Shown: positions 16,424 through 25,533, counted from the first letter of the stretch. The stretch: DNA of 64,000 nt from Candidatus Moraniibacteriota bacterium (GCA_030645735.1 JAUSNP010000006.1:248001-312000), one strand, 5' to 3'. The notes: generated from the letters alone by a model not told the origin. A program made the numbers and translations.

Positions 16424-17863
16424 TTAAAAATTCTTTCTTTTTCCAAACAAAACTCCAATTGTTTTGAGACATATCTGCACATCCAGCCACAACGACCAGT
16501 TTTCAATATAATATAAATCCAATTTATACTCGTCTTCAAAATCCAAATCTGAACGACCAGAAACTTGCGCCATACCTGTCACGCCAGGTTTAATAGTCAA
16601 CAATCTTCTGTGGTAATCCATATATTTTTCCACTTCTCGATGTTGGTGCGGACGTGGTCCCACCAAGCTCATCGAGCCAAACAAAACATTGAAAAATTGT
16701 GGCAATTCATCAATCGATAATTTTTCAATAAAACCACCAACCCTAGTTTTACGAGGATCTTTTTTGATTTTATACAATGGCCCCTTTCGAACACTTTGCG
16801 TTTCAATCAAATCTTTTTCCAATTCCAAAGCTTCGTTCACTTTCGGGTTTTCACGAGTCACGCAACAATCCCATTTCATATAGCGGAATTTGTACACAAA
16901 AAAGCTTGCGCCATCGTTGCCCACTCTTTCATTTTTATAAATAATTGGGCCCTTGCTATCAATCCAAATTGCCAGAGCTGTTAGAATCATAATCGGCGAA
17001 GTCAAAACAATTCCAATTACAGAAGCGACAATATCAAAAGTTCTCTTCAAAATCTTACCCCAACCATCCAGAGGCGTGTGCTTCACTTCAATCAATGGCT
17101 CGCCATTTAGGACACCAACTTCATATTTAGAAGTCTGCAGGGTGGTCGGCATATATTTATATGTGATATTATTGAGCGCGCAATAATCGATTAATTTTGC
17201 CTGATCATCATCCGTCACTGATGGTTCACATAAAATTATTTCGTCGATCCCTTTTTCTTGGCGAATTATTTTAATCACTTTCAAATGCGCCGTTTCAATC
17301 TGATCGATAATGCGATAACCTAGATTCTTATTCTGTTTGATTAGTTTGGCCATCGTATCCATCTTGCCATTGCGACCAATAAGCAAAACGCGATGCACGC
17401 CAATACCTCTACTCTTCAAAAGCCATTGTTGAAAAAGTTTCAAAATATATCTTCCCAGAATCACATAAGCCACTGCCATGAGCCAGGCAGCTAGAATTAT
17501 AAAGCGCGAAGAAAACCATTCTCGTTTCAGGAATATCAAAATAATAATAATGACCAAACCAATGGAAGTGGCGCTGAAAATCTTCGCAGCTTCTTTCCAA
17601 AATTTTCTCGTCACGCGAATATCATACAGCCCTTCGACGGCATAAATCAAAATAAAAAACGGCGCCGTAGCCAGAGCTATTTTTATATATTCATTTAAAT
17701 ATACACCATTGAGCGTCAATGACTTTAATTGAAAATAATCCAAAACCATTGGCAATTCACGCACAGCAAAAGCACTGACCGCAGCCAGTACTATCATCAG
17801 AAAATCAATTGGAACTTGCAGACCGCTAAAGAATAATTCGGATCGTTTCATAGTAAAACTCAC
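16424..17863 (-). CDS. Polyprenyl-phosphate sugar-1-phosphate transferase (WbaP/CpsE type)
   Basis: 479 residues: four or five N-terminal membrane helices (to about 145), a Rossmann-like middle (GVHRVLLIGRNGKMDTMAKL), and a C-terminal bacterial sugar transferase domain starting with a membrane-inserted helix (KRTFDIVASVIGIVLTSPIM) and containing VYKFRYMKWD, LSIDELPQFFNVLFGSMSLV and the RPHQHREVEKY catalytic region. Such enzymes load the first sugar phosphate onto undecaprenyl phosphate and so start capsule or O-antigen units. With the GT4 enzymes and Wzz-like protein it completes a recognisable surface-polysaccharide set. Confidence 0.94.
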   Translation of the reverse strand: MSFTMKRSELFFSGLQVPIDFLMIVLAAVSAFAVRELPMVLDYFQLKSLTLNGVYLNEYIKIALATAPFFILIYAVEGLYDIRVTRKFWKEAAKIFSATSIGLVIIIILIFLKREWFSSRFIILAAWLMAVAYVILGRYILKLFQQWLLKSRGIGVHRVLLIGRNGKMDTMAKLIKQNKNLGYRIIDQIETAHLKVIKIIRQEKGIDEIILCEPSVTDDDQAKLIDYCALNNITYKYMPTTLQTSKYEVGVLNGEPLIEVKHTPLDGWGKILKRTFDIVASVIGIVLTSPIMILTALAIWIDSKGPIIYKNERVGNDGASFFVYKFRYMKWDCCVTRENPKVNEALELEKDLIETQSVRKGPLYKIKKDPRKTRVGGFIEKLSIDELPQFFNVLFGSMSLVGPRPHQHREVEKYMDYHRRLLTIKPGVTGMAQVSGRSDLDFEDEYKLDLYYIENWSLWLDVQICLKTIGVLFGKRKNF

Positions 17864-17889
17864 TAATTTAAGACAAATTTAAAAACTAA

Positions 17890-17942
17890 TTTTCACGAAT
17901 ATTTGCGCTGATTTGTTTTTTATTAGCATCTACTTCGCGAGT
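17890..17942. repeat. CTCGCGAA...GCTAAT intergenic repeat, copy 1
   Basis: Minus-strand reading gives CTCGCGAAGTAGATGCTAAT followed by an A-rich stretch and ATTCGTG. The same order of phrases recurs at 61243-61315 and 61918-62006. It lies between the sugar transferase and RNase P RNA and codes for nothing visible. Confidence 0.5.
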
Positions 17943-17960
17943 TCTTTGAATTGAGGATTT

Positions 17961-18366
17961 TCAAGGCAAATCTATAAGCCGGATTTTGTTGAAAGAAATC
18001 ATTTATCTAGGCCAAACATTGCTGATTGGCTCTTGCAGTACCCGCCAATACGAAACACTATAAACTTCATCGAAACACTATCATGAAATTCACAATGCTT
18101 CGCATTGGCGTACGACCTTGCATCTAGGTAAGGATTTAGCCGTTTCACTCCTCGACTTCACTCAGAGCAAGCCCTAAGTTTATTTCGAAGACTATTCCGC
18201 TTTTATACGGAATCTGCAATCCTTTCGAATTACAGCGTCTCTGCTCGCACCTCGTAGGTTACCCTAGACGGGTATTACCCGCTACCGATCCATTGCAAAG
18301 CAATGGTTGATGTCCGGACTTTCCTCCTCGACTTTGACGTCGAGGCGATTTCTCAATTTACCTTGA
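17961..18366 (-). ncRNA. rnpB: RNase P RNA (M1 RNA), bacterial type A-like
   Basis: The minus strand contains the universal 5' block GAGGAAAGTCCGGAC (near 18333-18308) and the 3' block ATCCGGCTTATAGA (near 17984-17971). The ends pair as P1: TCAAGGTAAAT at 18366-18356 with ATTTGCCTTGA at 17971-17961. A P3 stem CCTCGAC/GTCGAGG is also visible. Length of about 406 is normal. RNase P RNA makes the 5' cut of pre-tRNAs. No open reading frame of note overlaps it. Confidence 0.95.
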
Positions 18367-18462
18367 AAATTCCCAATTCAATTATTAAAAAACACTTCTT
18401 ATCATAATTCATTTTTAGGACTTTGTCAATCATTGAAAACAAGTATTGCTTTATCTAAGCCA

Positions 18463-21072
18463 CTAAATCGCCTTCAAATTCTTTTTAAGCTCTTTCTGAA
18501 TCTGCAATTTGTCCATATATTCGCCTATTCTAGTCTTTGTTGCCTCAAGAATCTCTTTCGGCGCTCCGGCTACAAAATTTTTGTTTTTGAGCATGCCTTC
18601 ATTTTTGGCAATCAGATTTTCCAAATTCACAATCTCCTTGTCAATCGAGATGAGCTCTTTTTCCATATCAATTGATTTGGCAATGTTGAGTTGCAAAGCT
18701 CTTTTCCTTGTTGCCACCTGAATCATTTTTGCTTTCACGCCTTTGCCGGTTTCAATTTTGACTCGCGCCAATCTTTCGATGATTTCTTTTTCTATTTTTT
18801 TCTTGCCAAAGCCCTCGATCAAATTGACTGGGTCGATGTGATAGCTGGAACGAATGTTGCGAATCTTGGCAATCAATTCTTGCAAATCAGCAAAATCAAT
18901 CTGCACTTTCGTATCGATACATTTTTTTGGATTCTTCGGCCACTGCGCCATCATCAGCATTTTACGACCATCAAACATTTGTTGATAAATTTCCTCAGTT
19001 ACAAATGGTGTGAATGGATGCCACAATTTCAAAATTTTATCTAAAACATAACCTAAAACCTTGGTGTTTTTTTCCAACTTGTGAATTTCCACATACCAAT
19101 CTGCGAAACTGTCCCAAGTGAATTTGCGCAAAGTATCTTGCGCCAAAGAAATGTTTTTGTCTTTCATAAACTCAGTCACGTTCCTTGTCGTTTCTTCGAG
19201 TTCGCACACAATCCAATTATCTGACAAAGTTTTCAAATCTTTCTTGCTGATTTTTTCTACCAAGGCAAAGTTTTCATCTGCTTGGGTGCAATAACGGAAA
19301 ATGTTCCACAGCTTGGTTACAAAATTGCGGAAACCTTCAATTTTCTCTTCCGACAATCTTGAGTCCTGTCCTGGCGCAATGTCCATCACCAAACTCAAAC
19401 GCAAAGCATCCGCGCCGAATTTATTGATAATATCCATCGGGTCGATTCCATTGCCTTTTGATTTGGAAAATTTCTGCCCATCTTTATCACGCACTAGACC
19501 GGTGAAATACAAATTTTTGAAAGGTGTTTTGTCAGTGCGATAACTGCCCATCATCAACATGCGCGCTGCCCAGAAAAACAACAAGTCGCGCCCAGTAATC
19601 ATGGCGTCAGTTGGATAGAAATTTTTTGCATCTTTGCCATTTGGATATCCCAGGGTTGAATATGGCCACTGACTGGAAGAAAACCAAGTGTCGAAAGTAT
19701 TTTCATCTTGCACCCAGCCATCACCTTTCGGTTTTTCCAATCCAACATAAATTTCTTGTTCCCCATTGACTTTTGACTTTCGACTTTCGACTTTCGACTT
19801 CTCTCGATACCAAACTGGGAATTGCGGACCCCACCAAATTTGTCGCGAGATGCACCAATCTTGCAAATTGGAAAACCACTGAATCAAAATTTTCTTGAAA
19901 TTTTCTGGATAAATTTCCACCTTGCCAGACTTGATCAATTCCAAGGCTTGTTTCTTGAGAGAAATTTTCTCATCGTCAACTTTCACAAACCATTGATTGG
20001 AAATCAATGGTTCAATCACGGTTTTACATCTCTCGCAAACCGAAACATTGTTTGCCAAAGATTCTTCTTTTTCCAAAAATCCCAACGTCTGCAAATCAAC
20101 CACAATTTTAGCGCGCGCTCCTAAAACATCAAATCCTTCATATTCTCCGCCATTGGCCGTGATTTTGGCCTTTTCATCAATCACAGAAATTTCTTCCAAT
20201 TTGTGATCCTTGCCGATTTGCCAATCCAATGGATCATGCGCTGGCGTGATTTTGACCGCGCCAGTTCCAAATTCCATATCGATGCGCCGATCAGCGATGA
20301 CTGGAATTTCCCGATTCTGCAATGGCAAAATTAGATTCTGTCCGATGAAACTCAAGAATCGCTTGTCCTTCGGATTGACGGCCACCGCCGTGTCACCCAG
20401 CATGGTTTCTGGACGCGTCGTGGCCACGGTCAAAAATTCCTTGGAATCTTTGACTGGATATTTAATATAATATAATTTTCCCGCTTGTTCTTTGTGCTCC
20501 ACCTCCACATCAGCCAAAGCCGTGCCACAACGTGAACACCAATTGATGATGCGATGCCCTTTGTAGACTAAGCCGTCTTTATACATCTGCACAAAAGTTT
20601 CCAATGCAATTTTGAGGCCTGCTGGATCAAGAGTGAATTTTTCACGTGACCAATCTGCACTGATACCAATTTTCTTTTCTTGCGCGCGCATATACTGCGA
20701 ACGATCCATACAAAAATCATAACAAGCTTGATAGAATTTTTCCCGTCCCATCTCATGGCGGCTGATGCCCTGCTCGGCTTTGAGTTTTCGTTCAAACACC
20801 ACTTGGGTTTGGATGCCAGCATGATCCTTGCCTGGCAACAATAAAACCTTCTTACCTTGCATGCGCTCGAAACGTCCGAAGATATCCATCACGGTATAGC
20901 CACTAGCATGTCCCAGATGCAATTCACCATTGGCATTGGGTGGTGGCAAAACATTGCAATATTTTTTAGTTGACTTGATATTGTCCGGGTTGAAAAAACT
21001 GCTCCCTTCCCAGAGTTTATATATCGCGTCTTCGCGCTCCTTGAAATCAAATTGTTTAGAAATTTCTCGCAT
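18463..21072 (-). CDS. valS: Valyl-tRNA synthetase
   Basis: 869 residues. The start signature PPPNANGELHLGHA carries the HIGH-type motif; the KMSKS loop is KFSKSKGNGIDP; the editing (CP1) region has TTRPETMLGDTAVAVNP; the tail is a helical coiled coil typical of ValRS (from about 815). It attaches valine to tRNA-Val. An unusual insertion of about 15 residues (EKSKVESRKSKVNGE) precedes the DENTFDTWFSSSQWP catalytic segment and is encoded by an intergenic-type tandem repeat (19766-19802). Start ATG at 21072 fits the family, whose N-terminus begins just before the FKEREDAIYKLW motif. Confidence 0.97.
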   Translation of the reverse strand: MREISKQFDFKEREDAIYKLWEGSSFFNPDNIKSTKKYCNVLPPPNANGELHLGHASGYTVMDIFGRFERMQGKKVLLLPGKDHAGIQTQVVFERKLKAEQGISRHEMGREKFYQACYDFCMDRSQYMRAQEKKIGISADWSREKFTLDPAGLKIALETFVQMYKDGLVYKGHRIINWCSRCGTALADVEVEHKEQAGKLYYIKYPVKDSKEFLTVATTRPETMLGDTAVAVNPKDKRFLSFIGQNLILPLQNREIPVIADRRIDMEFGTGAVKITPAHDPLDWQIGKDHKLEEISVIDEKAKITANGGEYEGFDVLGARAKIVVDLQTLGFLEKEESLANNVSVCERCKTVIEPLISNQWFVKVDDEKISLKKQALELIKSGKVEIYPENFKKILIQWFSNLQDWCISRQIWWGPQFPVWYREKSKVESRKSKVNGEQEIYVGLEKPKGDGWVQDENTFDTWFSSSQWPYSTLGYPNGKDAKNFYPTDAMITGRDLLFFWAARMLMMGSYRTDKTPFKNLYFTGLVRDKDGQKFSKSKGNGIDPMDIINKFGADALRLSLVMDIAPGQDSRLSEEKIEGFRNFVTKLWNIFRYCTQADENFALVEKISKKDLKTLSDNWIVCELEETTRNVTEFMKDKNISLAQDTLRKFTWDSFADWYVEIHKLEKNTKVLGYVLDKILKLWHPFTPFVTEEIYQQMFDGRKMLMMAQWPKNPKKCIDTKVQIDFADLQELIAKIRNIRSSYHIDPVNLIEGFGKKKIEKEIIERLARVKIETGKGVKAKMIQVATRKRALQLNIAKSIDMEKELISIDKEIVNLENLIAKNEGMLKNKNFVAGAPKEILEATKTRIGEYMDKLQIQKELKKNLKAI
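19766..19802 (-). repeat. In-frame GTCGAAA tandem repeat inside valS
   Basis: On the minus strand four near-identical 7-base units (GTCGAAA with a GTCAAAA variant) run in frame and encode the K-V-E-S-R-K-S-K-V stretch of ValRS. The phrase has the character of the short-phrase intergenic repeats in this window, not of the flanking gene. Confidence 0.7.
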
Positions 21073-21078
21073 TATAAT

Positions 21079-22218
21079 TTATCTTAATTCCGCATTCAAT
21101 TCCTTTTCAGTTTTTGTGCGGATTTTTGCTTGGATCTCATTGATTTCTTCATTGGTCAAAGTTCTTTCAGATGAACGATAGGTTATGCGAAAGGTGTAGC
21201 TCTTTTTGTCCGCACCAAACTTTTCCTCATTCTCATATTCATCCAAAAGCTTCACTTCCTCAATTAGATTGTCCGCATAATCTCGAACGATTTCATAATA
21301 ATTATTGAGGCTTATGTCCTTATTAATGACAAATGAAATGTCTCTAGTAGTTGCGGGAAACTTGCTAACCTCTTTGAATTTACTGTTGATGTCTTTGAAT
21401 TGACTTGTGATTCTTTCATCAGTCGACCAGATAATTCGAATATCCGGTATTTCCATTTTTATCATTGCCAATCTCTCTCCAAAACCAAAAGCCCAACCAT
21501 TGTAGACTTCTGGATCTAGGCCAAAGTTTTTCAAAACAACCGGGCTAACTAGTCCAGCACCATTGACCTCCATCCAATCTCCGTTGAATTTGATATCCAT
21601 CTCCAAACTCTCTACTGTGTATGGGAAATTGTCTTCCAAAAATTTATACTCAATGTCTGATCCAAAAATCCCCTTGGCCAAATCAATCTGAACATCTTTT
21701 AGATCCTGCTGAGTGACAATTTTTTTGTCTTTTTTGCAAATAAACAATCCATCAATTTGATGAAAAGCCGGAAAATGATGCCTGTCTATTTCATCTTTTC
21801 TAAAAACAATTCCTGGAGCCAAGGCCTTGATTTCACCTTCTTCTTCCAATTTTTTCAAAACCTCTTTGTCTTTCAAATAGAAAGACCAAAAAGCTGTCAT
21901 CTGCGTTCTCAAGATATGCACATCATCCAAATAATATGTGTCGGTTTCTCCTCGACTTGGATGATCCTTCGGAGCGTTCAAAAGATCAAAGCATTGCTCG
22001 ACGGTTATGATTTTTGGAAATTCAACGATATCAAAGCCTTCAAATCTTGGTAAGTTTATTATTTGATCAAATAAAATTTTCACCGGTGAATGTTCTTTTT
22101 TTGTAAGGTCCGGCAAAGCCAAAAATCTTTTTATGCGCTCGGCTTTTATATCACTTCTTTTATTCAATTCTTCTATTAACTTTTTTTCATCATTGTCCTC
22201 AATAACAATCTTGCGCAT
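21079..22218 (-). CDS. Single-chain phenylalanyl-tRNA synthetase (PheS catalytic domain fused to FDX-ACB)
   Basis: 379 residues. The class II PheRS catalytic domain (about 45-280) has DHPSRGETDTYYL (residues 85-97), motif 2 GIVFRKDEIDRHHFPAFHQ (about 136-154), and motif 3 GWAFGFGERLAMI (241-253), followed by IPDIRIIWSTDER. From about residue 285 an FDX-ACB anticodon-binding domain follows (SKFPATTRDISFVI ... YTFRITYRSSERTL), normally the C-terminus of PheT. This is the layout of the mitochondrial monomeric enzyme, and the wording of motif 3 and the ACB domain recalls human FARS2 closely. The N-terminal coiled coil of bacterial PheS is absent. It charges tRNA-Phe. Confidence 0.9.
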   Translation of the reverse strand: MRKIVIEDNDEKKLIEELNKRSDIKAERIKRFLALPDLTKKEHSPVKILFDQIINLPRFEGFDIVEFPKIITVEQCFDLLNAPKDHPSRGETDTYYLDDVHILRTQMTAFWSFYLKDKEVLKKLEEEGEIKALAPGIVFRKDEIDRHHFPAFHQIDGLFICKKDKKIVTQQDLKDVQIDLAKGIFGSDIEYKFLEDNFPYTVESLEMDIKFNGDWMEVNGAGLVSPVVLKNFGLDPEVYNGWAFGFGERLAMIKMEIPDIRIIWSTDERITSQFKDINSKFKEVSKFPATTRDISFVINKDISLNNYYEIVRDYADNLIEEVKLLDEYENEEKFGADKKSYTFRITYRSSERTLTNEEINEIQAKIRTKTEKELNAELR

Positions 22219-22228
22219 ATTTTTTTAT

Positions 22229-22699
22229 TTATTCTGATAAATTATTTATATAGTCTACAAATTTCATTCCGACTTCAGCCTTTTCATCCAAAACCATGAT
22301 TCCACTGTGATCCGAGCCCAACCCAAGTTCATCCGCTGCGCAGAGCATTCCAAAAGATTTCACCCCGCGAATTTCGGCTTCTTTGATTTCAAGCCCATTG
22401 GACAATTTTGTTCCAACCGTTGCAACTGGCACAAGCTGACCAACTTGAATATTCGGCGCGCCACAGACAATTTGCAAAATTTCTCCTCCGATGTCTGTTT
22501 TTGTCACCTGCAACCTGTCAGCATTAGGATGTTTTTCGATTTCCAAAATTCTACCCACCACCACGCCATCAAATTTCTGGGTCTGTTTTTCCAAGCCTTC
22601 AATTTCAGAAGAATCCACAGCCAAATCTTCCCCTTTTTCTTCTGGGGTTGATTTTGTTAGGCCTAAAATATTTTTTAACCAGTTGTAGTTATATTTCAT
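22229..22699 (-). CDS. Free-standing tRNA-binding domain, equivalent to the PheT N-terminus
   Basis: Start chosen at ATG 22699 (MKYNYNWLKNIL), the canonical PheT opening; a longer frame begins at 22726. 156 residues. After the opening helix comes an OB-fold EMAP-type tRBD: VVVGRILEIEKHPNADRLQ, IVCGAPNIQVGQLVPVATVG, EIRGVKSFGMLCAADELGL. In ordinary bacteria this region is the first 150 residues of an 800-residue PheT; here nothing of the PheT core follows and the next gene, 10 bases on, is the single-chain PheRS. It probably helps deliver tRNA-Phe in trans. Confidence 0.85.
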   Translation of the reverse strand: MKYNYNWLKNILGLTKSTPEEKGEDLAVDSSEIEGLEKQTQKFDGVVVGRILEIEKHPNADRLQVTKTDIGGEILQIVCGAPNIQVGQLVPVATVGTKLSNGLEIKEAEIRGVKSFGMLCAADELGLGSDHSGIMVLDEKAEVGMKFVDYINNLSE

Positions 22700-22842
22700 A
22701 CTTATTTTGCAAATTTTTTGCCTCATTCAAAGCAAAACATTCAATTTATAAAATTTCTTATTCTATTGCATTTCGATTCTTTTCCTCTTCTAATTCTACT
22801 TTCAAATGGGCAAAAAGTCAAAACCAGCACAATAAAATAGGA

Positions 22843-22957
22843 AGGCCGTCAACACACTGGTCGACGGCCTAAAAAAGCAAAATCCTACATAATAAAGTTG
22901 TTCCTTTGTGCAACTTTATTCTAGCTCTGTTTTTCATTTTTCTGATACTTGGCAGTA
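22843..22957 (-). terminator. Hairpin series and terminator after the 62-residue gene
   Basis: Three minus-strand hairpins follow one another: GATACT/AGTATC (22942-22957), a perfect ten-base arm AATAAAGTTG/CAACTTTATT (22891-22920) and a GC-rich AGGCCGTC/GACGGCCT stem (22843-22870), the last followed by TTCCTATTTTATT. The last is the likely terminator. The set could be a processed 3' untranslated RNA. The rest of the gap to 22728 shows nothing. Confidence 0.6.
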
Positions 22958-22992
22958 TCTTAAAATAATAACAAATTCCAAATAGATGAAAC

Positions 22993-23181
22993 CTAGTCAC
23001 TTATCCCCTCCTCCCCATATTCAACATAAATAACATGAACACCGCTTTCCTCAACTACCGAGTATCGAGTTAGCCCGCGTTTGATTGCATGCTCCTCAGC
23101 TTCATGCCTATCAAATGGAATTTTACGCCAAGCCACGGGATGTGGCTTTTCTAGTTCGCTTTTCATAACTAGCTCTGCCAC
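22993..23181 (-). CDS. 62-residue basic/acidic protein of unknown function
   Basis: Start chosen at GTG 23181, four bases after a strong GGAGGTGT site; a longer frame starting with TTG lies across that site and is rejected. The product is highly charged (MAELVMKSELEKPHPVAWRK at the start) with a His/Glu pattern (FDRHEAEEHAIKRG) and a C-terminal VHVIYVEYGEEG strand. It appears small, soluble, one helix and two strands. No family recognised. Flanked by tyrS upstream and a hairpin series downstream. Confidence 0.65.
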   Translation of the reverse strand: MAELVMKSELEKPHPVAWRKIPFDRHEAEEHAIKRGLTRYSVVEESGVHVIYVEYGEEGISD

Positions 23182-23236
23182 GTCACACCTCCGTTTCAAA
23201 AATTTAAGTTTTTAAACAACCGAAGAAATATTCTAT

Positions 23237-24421
23237 CTAAAAAACAATTTTTGCAAAACCAAATTTTCCAACTTTCAAAACTGCGCCGTCATCAGATTTC
23301 GTCAAAACTTTCTGCCAGTCAGATTCACGCGTGCCATTGATCTCCAATCCACCTTGTTCGATTTTTCGACGCGCCTCTCCATTACTCTTGGCCAAATCAG
23401 CCAATACTAAAAATTCAATCACCTTAATTTCTTCCCTATCCACCTTTACCTCCTTTACCTCCTCAGGTAGCTCCTTATTCGAAATTGTTTTCACAAAATA
23501 TTCCTTGGCTTTTTCTGCCTCAATTTCTCCATGATAAATCTTCACAATTTCTTGCGCCAAAACAATTTTAGCATCCCGCGGATTTTCCAGTTGCAAGAGT
23601 TTTTCGACTTCTTCCATTGGAATTCTGGTACAATGGATTAGATATTCTTGCAGTAAAGAATCTGGGATGCTCATTATTTTTCCAAACATACTATTTGAGT
23701 CATCCAAAAGATTGATAGTGTTTCCCCAACTTGAACTCATCTTTCGACCATCTGTTCCAGAAATAATGTTGGTCATCAAAATGTCTTGTGGTTTTTGTCC
23801 AAATTTTTCTTGCAAAACTCTACCAGCCAACAAATTGAATCGCTGGTCTTGTCCGCCCAATTCAACATCCGCTCGCAATTCCACACTGTCATAGCCTTGC
23901 ATCAACGGATACAAAACTTCTCGCAAAGAAACTCGCTTGCCAGCGTCTAATCTTTTTTTGATATTATCTCTCGAAATAAATTCATGCAAAGAAAAACAAT
24001 CAGCGTGCTCGCCAATTTCACGATATCCCAATTTGTTCAACCAATCTGCATTATATACGACCTCAACTTTGCTCATATCCAAAAGCTTTCCGGCTTGCTC
24101 AGCATAGGCCTGCATATTTTTTTCTACCATTTCTTGAACCAACATTGGTCGCTCTGAGTCTTTGTCTGAAGTATCGCCAATCACCCCAGTAGCATTTCCC
24201 ACCAAAAGAATGATGTGATGTCCCAATTCTTGCAGATCTTTCAATTTCAAAAGCAAAACCGCCCGGCCAATATGAATGTTTGGACTAGTCGGATCCATGC
24301 CAAACTTTATTCTCAGTTTTTCACCGGAAAGTAGTTTTTTTCTTAAACTGTCTTTATTGATAGCCTCGGCAACGCCACGGCTCAAGATCTCATCTATTTG
24401 ATTTTCCAAGTTTTTTTCCAT
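23237..24421 (-). CDS. tyrS: Tyrosyl-tRNA synthetase
   Basis: Start at ATG 24421 (MEKNLENQIDEIL) is preferred over one 15 codons earlier. About 394 residues. HIGH-type motif PNIHIGRAVLLLKL, KMSKS-type loop GRKMSSSWGN, substrate region MQGYDSVELRADVELGGQDQ, and a C-terminal S4-like domain (GGLEINGTRESDWQKVL). This is the TyrRS subgroup with HIGRA and KMSSS. It charges tRNA-Tyr, and a tRNA-Tyr(GTA) with a long variable arm is in this window (59450). Confidence 0.96.
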   Translation of the reverse strand: MEKNLENQIDEILSRGVAEAINKDSLRKKLLSGEKLRIKFGMDPTSPNIHIGRAVLLLKLKDLQELGHHIILLVGNATGVIGDTSDKDSERPMLVQEMVEKNMQAYAEQAGKLLDMSKVEVVYNADWLNKLGYREIGEHADCFSLHEFISRDNIKKRLDAGKRVSLREVLYPLMQGYDSVELRADVELGGQDQRFNLLAGRVLQEKFGQKPQDILMTNIISGTDGRKMSSSWGNTINLLDDSNSMFGKIMSIPDSLLQEYLIHCTRIPMEEVEKLLQLENPRDAKIVLAQEIVKIYHGEIEAEKAKEYFVKTISNKELPEEVKEVKVDREEIKVIEFLVLADLAKSNGEARRKIEQGGLEINGTRESDWQKVLTKSDDGAVLKVGKFGFAKIVF

Positions 24422-24470
24422 ATGTAAATAATACCAGCCTAAAGGCTTTCTTGCAACACTAATCAAAATA

Positions 24471-24501
24471 AAACCAGCTTATTTGAAATAAGCTGGTTTT
24501 T
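24471..24501. terminator. Bidirectional hairpin between the DsbA-like gene and tyrS
   Basis: AAACCAGCTTATTT/AAATAAGCTGGTTT stem with a short loop and T/A runs on both sides. On the minus strand it follows tyrS's upstream neighbour, the DsbA-like gene is read into... it lies 16 bases before the DsbA-like stop and 50 bases upstream of the tyrS start, so it insulates tyrS from readthrough in either direction. Confidence 0.7.
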
Positions 24502-24516
24502 ATATGAAAAGCTAGA

Positions 24517-25533
24517 TTATTGTCCAAATTTTTCATCAATTGTGCCTTGCAGGTCATCTTTACTGACTACGCCATTTTTGAGTTGATCATTGATGAAAGT
24601 GGCTGGTGTGCCAGAAAGTCCCAGACTGTCCGCCTCAACTTTGTTGGCATCAATGACAGATTGATATTGCTTTGAATCTAGACACTTGTTGAATTTATTG
24701 GTATCCAACTTGAGCGCTCGAGCATAGTCCTTGAATTTTTGTGTGCCGGTGGTTTTACCCCATTCAGCCTGCGTGGCATAGAGCTTGTCGCCAAATTCCC
24801 AGAATTTATTTTGTTCCTGAGCGCAAGAGGCAGCCAAGGCCGCGCTATTGGCTTGTGGATGACTAGAAAGTGGCAAATGCTTATAGACAAACAAAGTCTT
24901 CTCGCCATAGGCCTTCATCGTTTCACGCACCGTGCTCCACATAAGCTTGCAATATGGGCATTGGAAATCTGAAAAAATCACCACTTTGACGGCTGAGTCT
25001 GTTTTGCCAAAAGTCGCATCATTTTCATTGACAGTCGGAGTTTGCAAATATTTCCCTGGTTCCAATCCCAATTCTTGAGTTTTCAAAACATAGTCTTCTT
25101 CTTTCTGATCAAACAAAACATTGGCTTGCGCAAAAAATTCTGTTTCTTCCAATCCCTTGTCAAAAATAAACGCTGGCAAAGTTTTGATGCTAAATTTCTC
25201 AATCAAATATTTTCCGTCCTGACTGTTGGCATCCACTTCCTCCACTGCGATAGTTGGCAACACGCGATGGAACCACACCAACACTTCCGATGGATCACAG
25301 GCCACGCACGCATCATCACTCAAAACTTTCACGTTCATAGCTGGCTCACTATAGGCTACCCAGGTTTTGCCATTGGCTTCGAAGATGTCAGACTTGTTCA
25401 GATTTTTGGCAGAAAAACCGCCACCCCGCACAACTTGCGCCACATCCACGAAAAGACTGCCCACAAAAAGTCCGGCCAACAAAATCACAATTGAGATTAG
25501 ATTTTTAATTTTTGCTTCGTTATTATGTTCCAT
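24517..25533 (-). CDS. DsbA-family thiol oxidoreductase with N-terminal membrane anchor
   Basis: 338 residues: one membrane helix (about 12-30), a first thioredoxin-like segment with a CVAC pair (about residues 75-79), and a C-terminal DsbA-like domain with the active-site CPYC (SDFQCPYCKLMWSTV) and the cis-proline region GLSGTPATFIND near the end. It would form or isomerise disulfides outside the cell membrane. Two dithiol motifs in one chain suggest a relay. A 113-residue one-helix protein precedes it by 33 bases. Confidence 0.88.
   Translation of the reverse strand: MEHNNEAKIKNLISIVILLAGLFVGSLFVDVAQVVRGGGFSAKNLNKSDIFEANGKTWVAYSEPAMNVKVLSDDACVACDPSEVLVWFHRVLPTIAVEEVDANSQDGKYLIEKFSIKTLPAFIFDKGLEETEFFAQANVLFDQKEEDYVLKTQELGLEPGKYLQTPTVNENDATFGKTDSAVKVVIFSDFQCPYCKLMWSTVRETMKAYGEKTLFVYKHLPLSSHPQANSAALAASCAQEQNKFWEFGDKLYATQAEWGKTTGTQKFKDYARALKLDTNKFNKCLDSKQYQSVIDANKVEADSLGLSGTPATFINDQLKNGVVSKDDLQGTIDEKFGQ

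Noticed and set aside
21079..22699. Frameshift or deletion breaking a normal pheT as the cause of the short tRBD gene.
   Set aside because: The 10 bases between genes leave no PheT remnant and the PheS-FDX fusion is intact, so the split is an organised architecture.
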